From contig CAZFWV010000014.1 in the NCBI GenBank assembly GCA_964522605.1, forward strand, positions 1-48,196: 48,196 bases of DNA. The letters are read 5' to 3'. The notes beneath the pieces are model-generated. The model saw only the letters and a list, made by a program, of their open reading frames with translations, had not been told where the DNA came from and did no database searches. The translations under genes and the position numbers were made by a program. The number at the start of each line of letters is the position of its first letter. Within the stretch, counting starts at the first letter, position 1. Origin of the DNA: CAVZLD01 sp964522605. Its GTDB lineage: Bacteria; Planctomycetota; Planctomycetia; Pirellulales; Pirellulaceae. Below are positions 41,975-48,196 of this stretch, one piece after another.

Positions 41975-42404
41975 TGCTCTCTCGTCTCCCATTCAACCGG
42001 GGGGCGACCCGGCTTCAACTCTCGCACGCCAAAACAATTTGCGACGATAAGAAAAAAACTAATCCGCCCTTCTTGGGACCACTCCTTCCATCCCGAGAAT
42101 TCCACCCGGGACGTCCCGCCTGGCGCCAAACTCCACTCAATTCCGGAGATTCGCGGCGCAATGGGAATCTACAACCTGTCTAGGAGGATTAAACCATTCT
42201 TAGGGCGTCACAGGAGAGCGTCAAGCTTATGTGACGCGAAGAATCAAGAGTTTTTCTTCCAGAAGGGAGTCCCAACCCACAAATGGGGGTCCCGATCGGC
42301 TTGGCGGAAATCCGGGCTGAAACGTCAAGACCTTGAAGCACCCAATGCGACATCGATGGACGGATTGTCCGAGCGAAATGCTGTTTCGTTTTCGAGGGGC
42401 AATT
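41975..42404. other. 430-base spacer with an 8-bp inverted repeat
   Basis: No gene found. GCGTCACA (42205-42212) and TGTGACGC (42230-42237) form a perfect inverted repeat with a 17-base centre. It is about 230 bases upstream of the HhH/HTH gene start and 168 bases downstream of the RND stop, so it could be an operator or a weak terminator. The half-sites point outward, so it is not a CRP-type site. Confidence 0.45.
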
Positions 42405-45400
42405 CTACGGGCTCGACGCCGTTGGGTCGGCGACGGGGGCGGATCGTTGGCGGAACTCACTGAGCCGCTGAAAAACGGCGAAGAAACCGGGCACGAACAG
42501 GAGACAGAAGCATGTCGCCGCGATCATCCCACCGACCACCGCGGTACCAACGGACTGGCGGCTTGCCGCGCCTGCCCCGGCCGCCACCAGAAGGGGCAGG
42601 AATCCAAGGATCGACGAAAAGGCGGTCATCAGAATGGCGCGAAAACGGATTTCAGCTGCTGAGATCGCGGATTCTTGAATCGAGCGGCCTTCCCTGCGCA
42701 GTTCGCGCGCAAACTCGACGATCAAGATCGCATTCTTGCTGGCCAAGGCAACCAGCAGCACAACGCCGATTTGCGTATACGTATCATTTTCCATTTGGCG
42801 CATAAGCAAGGCGATCACGACCCCCAGGGCCGCCAGGGGCACGACCGCGATGACCGCCGCCGGACTCGTCCAACTCTCGTATTGCGCCGCGAGCACCAGA
42901 AAGACGAGGAGGACTGCGAGGGCGAAGATGAAATACTGTTGGCCCCCGACTCGTTTCTCCTGGTAAGACATGCCGGTCCATTCATACCCCATGCTGCTCG
43001 GTAGGGAGCGGTCGGCCATCTGTTCCATCAAGGCGAGCGCTTGTCCGGAGCTGAACCCGGCCGCAGGCTCGCCATTGATTGCGGCGCTGGGAAACATGTT
43101 GTAGCGCTGAATACTCTGCGCGCCGAAGGTTCGGTCGATGCGGACAAATGTGCCCAAGGGCACCATCTGCCCCTGGGCATTTCGCACTTCGAGGCGGTTG
43201 ACGTCCTCGGCCCGATCCCGGTACTGCTGGTCGGCCTGGACCCGCACCTGGTACGTGCGACCAAACAGGTTGAAGTCATTCACATAGGCCGAGCCGAGGA
43301 AGGCTTGGAGCGTACCGAAGACCGAGCTGAGCGGAATTCCCAGTCGTTTGACCTTCGTCCGATCCACTTCCAGAAACAACTGAGGCACACTGGCGCTGAA
43401 GGTTGTGTTGAGTGCTTTAAGACCGGTCTGGCCATTGCCCGTCTGAACAAGTTCGCGGGTCACAGCCTCCAGAGTCTGGAGCGAACCGCCACCACGATTG
43501 AGAACCTGCATTTGGAATCCCCCCGCGGCGCCCAAGCCGTCGATCGCGGGAGGAACGAACGGAAACGCGATCGCTTCCGGTATCGAGCCGAATTCGCGAC
43601 GCAAGTGTTCCACGATCGCCGCTTGGGAATTCACGCTTTCATTCGTTCGTTCCTCCCACGGATCCATCACGACAGCGATCATTCCCAAGTTGGCACCATT
43701 ATTTCCCGTCAGTAACGAGAAACCGGCGATGGAGACCCGATCCGACACACCCGGTGTCTTTTCCAGGATCTGATCCAGCTTGTCCATCACCCGGATTGTT
43801 CGCTGCAGTGAGGCACCGTCGGGCAACTGAACATTCACGAACAAGTAGCCCTGATCTTCCGTCGGGAGGAAGCTGGTCGGCAAGGAGACGAATCCCCAGG
43901 CGGTCAATCCGACAAGTCCGGCAAACACGAGCATCACGAGGGCCAGACGTCTCACCATTGCGGTGATCGTACTTCGGTAGATACCGGTCGTCCGATCAAA
44001 CAATTGATTGAAGGCACGGAAGAAAAAATTTCGGCGAGCGGGGGCCGGCCGCATCAGAATGCCGCACAGCGCAGGACTCAGCGTCAGAGCATTAACCGTG
44101 CTGATCACCACGGCGGCGGAAATCGTCAGTGCAAACTGCCGATAGAGTTGGCCGGTGATTCCCCCCATGAATGCGGTCGGAACAAACACCGCCAGCAGCA
44201 CCAGGGTCGTCGCGATGACGGGCCCCGTGATCTCCTCCATCGCTTTCACCGCGGCTTCCTTGGCCGGTAGCCCCCGATCCAAATGGCGAGCCGTGTTCTC
44301 GACCACCACAATTGCGTCATCGACGACGATCCCGATGGCCAACACGATCCCAAAGAGTGTCAGCATATTGATCGAGAAGCCGATTCCAGCCATCACCGCG
44401 AAGGTCCCGATCAGCGAGACTGGAATGGCAGCGCATGGCACGAGCGTCGCTCGCCAATCTTGAAGAAAGAGGAAGATCACGAGGATCACGAGGGCGACGG
44501 CCATAAAAAGAGTCGAGTAGACTTCCTGGACCGAAGCGACCACGAAGCGTGTCGTGTCGAACGGAATGTCGTATTCGACTCCTTCCGGAAACGCCTCGCT
44601 CAACTGCGCCATAGTTGCTTTCACCTCGTCGGCCACTTCCAGCGCATTAGCTCCCGGTAGCTGATAAACGGACAGAGTGGCCGCCGGAACACCATTCAGT
44701 CGCGCGTCCAGACCATACGTCTTCGCCCCCAACTCGACACGAGCCACATCTCGGACGCGTGTCATCCGACCGTCACGGCTGGTCTTCAGAATCAAGTTGG
44801 CGAATTCCGTGGGGTCGCGCAAGCGCCCCAGCGTGTTCACGGCAAGCTCATAGCTGGTACCTTCGGGGGCCGGTGTCTGTCCGATGCGTCCTGCGGCGAC
44901 TTGGACATTTTGTTCACGGATTGCCGCCAGGACCTCGTCCACGGTCAGACTGCGTGCCTTGAGTTTCGAGGGATCGAGCCAAATCCGCATGCTGTAGTCC
45001 GCGGCTCCAAAAACGGTCACATCGCCAACACCCGAAATTCGCGTCAGGGCATCCTTGATGTTGATCATCGCGTAGTTGCTCAGCTGCAGACTGTTCAGCG
45101 CGCCTTGGGGCTGCGTCGGTGTCGGAGACGAAGTCAGTGTGATGAATTGGATGATGTTCGTGGACTTCTTTTTCGTCGAGACACCCTGCGAGCGAACCTC
45201 CTCCGGCAACCGTGACATGGCGATGGAAACGCGATTCTGGACCAGGACAACGGCCATATCCATGTCGGTCCCAATTTCGAAGGTCACCGTGAGCGTATAG
45301 GAACCGTCGTCCGAGCTGATGGACGACATGTACATCATGCCTTCGACTCCATTGACTTCTTGTTCGATGGGCGAGGCAATCGTCTCGGCAACCACATCCG

Positions 45401-45563
45401 CACTGGCGCCGGGGTAGAAGGCGGTGACTTGAACGGTCGGTGGGGAGATCTCAGGAAATTTGGCCACCGGCAGGGAACGCTGCGCGATGATCCCGGCCAC
45501 GATGATCACAATCGAGATGACCGAGGCAAAGATCGGTCGTTGAATGAAGAAACGGGAAAGCAT
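42405..45563 (-). CDS. RND multidrug efflux transporter (AcrB/MexB type, HAE1)
   Basis: 1052 aa, typical length for the family. Proton-driven inner-membrane pump exporting drugs and other amphiphiles. Starts MLSRFFIQRPIFASVISIVI. Twelve transmembrane segments in two halves around large periplasmic loops. The proton-relay Asp pair is in TM4 (AIGIVVDDAIVVVENTARHL) and the Lys in TM10 (LVALASKNAILIVEFARELR). PGASADVVAETIASPIEQEV is the N-terminal pore-domain signature. It follows the adaptor gene by 31 bases. No outer-membrane factor is in the operon. Confidence 0.97.
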   Translation of the reverse strand: MLSRFFIQRPIFASVISIVIIVAGIIAQRSLPVAKFPEISPPTVQVTAFYPGASADVVAETIASPIEQEVNGVEGMMYMSSISSDDGSYTLTVTFEIGTDMDMAVVLVQNRVSIAMSRLPEEVRSQGVSTKKKSTNIIQFITLTSSPTPTQPQGALNSLQLSNYAMINIKDALTRISGVGDVTVFGAADYSMRIWLDPSKLKARSLTVDEVLAAIREQNVQVAAGRIGQTPAPEGTSYELAVNTLGRLRDPTEFANLILKTSRDGRMTRVRDVARVELGAKTYGLDARLNGVPAATLSVYQLPGANALEVADEVKATMAQLSEAFPEGVEYDIPFDTTRFVVASVQEVYSTLFMAVALVILVIFLFLQDWRATLVPCAAIPVSLIGTFAVMAGIGFSINMLTLFGIVLAIGIVVDDAIVVVENTARHLDRGLPAKEAAVKAMEEITGPVIATTLVLLAVFVPTAFMGGITGQLYRQFALTISAAVVISTVNALTLSPALCGILMRPAPARRNFFFRAFNQLFDRTTGIYRSTITAMVRRLALVMLVFAGLVGLTAWGFVSLPTSFLPTEDQGYLFVNVQLPDGASLQRTIRVMDKLDQILEKTPGVSDRVSIAGFSLLTGNNGANLGMIAVVMDPWEERTNESVNSQAAIVEHLRREFGSIPEAIAFPFVPPAIDGLGAAGGFQMQVLNRGGGSLQTLEAVTRELVQTGNGQTGLKALNTTFSASVPQLFLEVDRTKVKRLGIPLSSVFGTLQAFLGSAYVNDFNLFGRTYQVRVQADQQYRDRAEDVNRLEVRNAQGQMVPLGTFVRIDRTFGAQSIQRYNMFPSAAINGEPAAGFSSGQALALMEQMADRSLPSSMGYEWTGMSYQEKRVGGQQYFIFALAVLLVFLVLAAQYESWTSPAAVIAVVPLAALGVVIALLMRQMENDTYTQIGVVLLVALASKNAILIVEFARELRREGRSIQESAISAAEIRFRAILMTAFSSILGFLPLLVAAGAGAASRQSVGTAVVGGMIAATCFCLLFVPGFFAVFQRLSEFRQRSAPVADPTASSP

Positions 45564-45594
45564 CGAATTGAGTCGCCCCAGGTCTGGAGGTCGT

Positions 45595-46857
45595 TTAGTC
45601 GGTCACCGATTCCGTGGCATTCGCCGAGTCGCCGGTGGAGTCCGGCGTCGAGCCTTCGCCCCCCTCCGGCTCATCCGCCGACATTGCCTCGCTTCCGCTC
45701 CGCTGCTGAAGAAATTGGTCCATGTCCAGGTTCTGGGCTTCCACCGTAGAACCGAGTCGCGCGGCGGCGCGCGGCGTTCCTTCGATCACCACCCGATCGT
45801 TCGCGTTCAGGCCGGTCTGGACGACAACCAGCGCTCCGCGGGATGCCCCCAGCGTTACATTGCGCCGCTCGACGGTACTTTCCGCATTCACCACGTAGAC
45901 AAACCGACCCGTTTGGTCCGACAACACGGCTTCCTCGGGAATCAGGAGTGCCTGCTGGGGCTCGCCCATCGGAATCCGGATACGAACGAACAGACCGGGT
46001 ACTAGTCGACGGTCGGTGTTTTCGAACTCTCCGCGAATCATGTACGTACCCGTGCTCTCATCCACCGCCAGATCGGCGTAATTGAACTTCCCTTGATATG
46101 GATAATCATCATCGATCGCACGCGCCAGGAAGATCGGGCGGGTCACATCCTCGGGTTTGCGTGCTGCCCCGTCGGGATTTGCTTCAATCAATTCCAGCAG
46201 CAGATTCTCCTGGATGTCGAAGGTGGCATAGATCGGATCGTAAGCCACAACGGTTGTCAGAATGGTCGCTTCGTTCCCATCCACCAGATTGCCCACATCG
46301 ACGAGCGTCTCACCGACCCTTCCGTTGATTGGAGAGCGAATTGTGGTGTAGTCGAGATCCAGTTTCGCGCGATCGAGATCCGCGCGAGCCGCATCGACCG
46401 CCGCTTTGGCTGTCTGCTGGGCGGCCCGCGCCGCGACCAAGTTCTGCTCCGCAGTTGCATTTCGCTCGAACAGCGATTGCTGCCGCTTGGACTCGATTTC
46501 TGATTTCTGGAGTTCCACTTGCGCCGCTTCGAGCTTCGCAGCAGCCGCATCCACCGCCGCCTTGTACTGTTCCGGTTCGATCCGATACAGTTCCGTGCCT
46601 GCCGTCACGTCGGCACCCTCCGTGAAGAGCACTTCCTTCAGGAACCCACGGACCCGCGCCCGGATTTCGACCTTCGCCGCCGCTTCGGTCGTGCCCGTCA
46701 CCTCAAAATAATTCGTGATCTCTTGCGGCGCGGGGACCGCCACCTTCACGATGGGATCTGGCGGCGGTTGAAACTCGTTCGACTGACCGCAACCCGAGCC
46801 GCCAACGATTGCCCCAACCGCGCCCAGGACCATCCAATGCAGAAACTGGAAACGCAT
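45595..46857 (-). CDS. RND periplasmic adaptor lipoprotein (AcrA/MexA type)
   Basis: 420 aa from the ATG at 46857 (the frame is open far upstream but without family resemblance). The lipoprotein signal ends at SGC (about C23). Layout: lipoyl-like half motif (VKVAVPAPQEITNYFEVTG, ARVRGFLKEVLFTEGADV), a long coiled-coil hairpin with Ala/Glu/Gln-rich helices (EAAQVELQKSEIESKRQQSL), second lipoyl half (RSPINGRVGETLVDVGNLV) and the beta-barrel/membrane-proximal part. The acidic C-terminal 45 residues are extra. It joins the RND pump to an outer-membrane channel encoded elsewhere. The first gene of the operon. Confidence 0.96.
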   Translation of the reverse strand: MRFQFLHWMVLGAVGAIVGGSGCGQSNEFQPPPDPIVKVAVPAPQEITNYFEVTGTTEAAAKVEIRARVRGFLKEVLFTEGADVTAGTELYRIEPEQYKAAVDAAAAKLEAAQVELQKSEIESKRQQSLFERNATAEQNLVAARAAQQTAKAAVDAARADLDRAKLDLDYTTIRSPINGRVGETLVDVGNLVDGNEATILTTVVAYDPIYATFDIQENLLLELIEANPDGAARKPEDVTRPIFLARAIDDDYPYQGKFNYADLAVDESTGTYMIRGEFENTDRRLVPGLFVRIRIPMGEPQQALLIPEEAVLSDQTGRFVYVVNAESTVERRNVTLGASRGALVVVQTGLNANDRVVIEGTPRAAARLGSTVEAQNLDMDQFLQQRSGSEAMSADEPEGGEGSTPDSTGDSANATESVTD

Positions 46858-47340
46858 CACACCCAATCCTTCCTGTTCGCTTGATTCATCGCCCAACCGT
46901 TTTGCGCGGTCCGTCTCGTGTCCGGAGTGATCGATCGTTGCGCAATCGATAAGCCAAGCCGGCCAGCCAAAGCGTAGGAACGGCTCGTAACAAGCTCCCC
47001 ACGTCAAATCGAATGCCGGGAGGGAGAGGCGAGATGAATCCAATGCGCCGCGCTCAGCGAGACGCCGCCATTCTAATTGACGGCACCGGATTGGAAACCC
47101 CGAGCAGCCGTTCCCGCGGCCCGGCCATTCTGCCATGGGGAGCGATCGCACACGCTTCACGCCGCGACGCCCGCGGTGAAAAAGCAGAGGACTCCGCTGA
47201 ATGTTGATACCGGTGCGATCGTGCCGCGCTCGGCGTCCGATCGCGACACGAACCCACCGCGCTTCGATTCTCTCCCGGTCCACGGTATATTTTCCTGGCG
47301 GGTGCTGGGCGAATTCCAATCCAAGATCGAGAGAACTGCG
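46858..47340. other. 483-base divergent promoter region
   Basis: Lies between the adaptor gene and the FHA gene, which point away from each other. It should hold both promoters and perhaps a repressor site, but I cannot place them. GAGAGAAC just before 47341 is the likely ribosome site of the FHA gene. Confidence 0.45.
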
Positions 47341-48196
47341 ATGGCCGATTTGATCGCCCAGGGAATCCGACGACAAGATCGCTGGCGACGACGATTGCCG
47401 ATTGACGAACCGATCTTCGTGGGACGAGAGGAGGGGACATGGACCGTCCCGTGGGATAAGCAAATCTCGCGGCGACATGTCGAACTGCGTTGGCAACCAA
47501 ACCGATTGCATGTCGCCACCGAACCCGAAACCACGAATCCGGTCTTCTTTCACGGCCAGCCGAGTGAGCGTTTCAAGCTCTCGATCGGCGAGCATTTTGT
47601 GATCGGGACAACGTCATTTACACTCGCCGACGAGCAGGTCCACATCTCGCTGGAACTGCCACATCCTGTCACCGAACAGCTTTACCCGGCGGAGTATCTG
47701 CGGCATCTGGCTTTCCGTGATGCGCGTCAGCAGATCGATGCGCTCAGCCGCCTTCCCGAACTTATTGCGGGAGCGGACTCGGACCAGGAATTGTGCATGC
47801 GACTGGTCAACCTGCTGTTGACCGGAGTCTCCCAGGCGACTGCGGCAGCCGTTGCCCGTTGCGGAGACGGCGGAACGCCGCCCGCTGAAATTGAAATCCT
47901 GCATTGGGACCGGGCCTCCAATTTGGGCGACTGTTTTCAGCCGAGCGGTCCGTTGATCCGTGAAGCGGTCCGGCAACAACAAAGCGTCGTGCACGTGCGG
48001 CAGGTCCTGCCGGAACCCACGGATCCAGAGACACAGGAAGCACCAGATTGGGCGTTTTGTACGCCCGTGCCGGGAACCAGTTGCCGCGGTTGGGTGATTT
48101 ACGTTTCCGGCAGTCAGCCCACGAATCTGCCCTCGCTCGTCAAGCCAGACGATCTGCAGGATGCACTCAAGTTCGTCGAACTGGCCGCGAGCACCG
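47341..48196 (+). CDS. FHA-domain signalling protein, 3' end beyond the window
   Basis: Open frame of 285 codons from the ATG at 47341 to the window edge, read by translating it directly; no stop occurs. Residues 22-90 form an FHA domain with GRE (28-30) and the phosphothreonine-binding SRRH (43-46), followed by the usual beta strands. After a helical link (about 118-150) a second alpha/beta segment (LCMRLVNLLLTGVSQATAAA, then WAFCTPVPGTSCRGWVIYV) resembles a GAF domain. This FHA-GAF order is known from proteins ending in adenylate/guanylate cyclase or sigma-54 activator domains; which one cannot be seen. Partial. Confidence 0.8.
   Translation, partial: MADLIAQGIRRQDRWRRRLPIDEPIFVGREEGTWTVPWDKQISRRHVELRWQPNRLHVATEPETTNPVFFHGQPSERFKLSIGEHFVIGTTSFTLADEQVHISLELPHPVTEQLYPAEYLRHLAFRDARQQIDALSRLPELIAGADSDQELCMRLVNLLLTGVSQATAAAVARCGDGGTPPAEIEILHWDRASNLGDCFQPSGPLIREAVRQQQSVVHVRQVLPEPTDPETQEAPDWAFCTPVPGTSCRGWVIYVSGSQPTNLPSLVKPDDLQDALKFVELAAST

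Noticed and set aside
42205..42237. CRP/FNR-type binding site
   Set aside because: TGTGA and TCACA half-sites are present but point outward instead of inward.
1..48196. CRISPR array, toxin-antitoxin pair, restriction-modification or prophage genes
   Set aside because: No regular spacer-repeat pattern and no protein with these signatures was found on either strand.

Overview
The window reads as a chromosomal segment of a member of the Planctomycetes (GC-rich by eye, mostly sparse operons with short intergenic spacers). Lineage markers seen directly are a DUF1559-type pseudopilin domain with an H-X9-DG motif, a cysteine-rich beta-barrel outer-surface protein, several long proteins of planctomycete type (a duplicated anti-sigma-like module protein, a HEAT-repeat protein, a degenerate nuclease-fold protein), a lysine-rich histone H1-like protein and families of intergenic palindromes. 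I see no prophage, no CRISPR array, no rRNA and no intact transposase. The lineage call rests on protein content recalled from knowledge, not on a database search.

Layout. 0-7.8 kb: miaB (tRNA thiomethylation) and glnE (glutamine synthetase adenylylation) on the + strand, a repeat-filled spacer, then a minus-strand ferredoxin/P-II pair, a small conserved-looking protein, and an overlapping Trm112-like/HIT pair. 7.8-8.8 kb: tRNA-Ser(CGA) with a likely promoter, followed by a mosaic of dispersed repeats. 8.8-12.7 kb: an aminotransferase coupled to a DUF155/RMD1 protein, and a large HEAT-like protein. 13.3-15.1 kb: the H1-like protein and a DEAD-box RNA helicase separated by a strong hairpin. 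15.1-18 kb: a polytopic membrane protein and an unknown protein. 18.1-20.3 kb: a three-gene operon of ECF sigma factor, anti-sigma/DUF1559 fusion and a His/Cys-rich lipoprotein. 20.5-26.2 kb: an NCS2-like permease with a Ste24-type M48 protease, then dprA, aroB and a small protein. 26.4-31.3 kb: a membrane-anchored unknown, a rhomboid protease, an orphan ParA ATPase and the cysteine-rich barrel protein. 31.7-37.3 kb: a TPR protein, a duplicated-module membrane protein, a MoaB/MogA-family protein and an exo/endonuclease-fold protein that has lost key residues. 37.4-42 kb: a DEDD exonuclease, pepT, a GT2-like protein without its DxD, and a protein joining an alpha-CTD-like helix-hairpin-helix to a sigma-4-like HTH. 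42.4-48.2 kb: an RND efflux pump with its lipoprotein adaptor, then an FHA-domain protein cut by the window edge.

Most promising leads: the sigma/anti-sigma/lipoprotein operon, in which a pseudopilin-like domain has been put on the outside of an anti-sigma factor; a P-II protein with Phe instead of Tyr at the uridylylation site, cotranscribed with a ferredoxin; the shared repeat mosaics; and the protein with both RNA-polymerase-like DNA-binding modules. Start codons were chosen by hand from family length, ribosome-binding sites and neighbour spacing; residue numbers were counted by hand and may be off by one or two.
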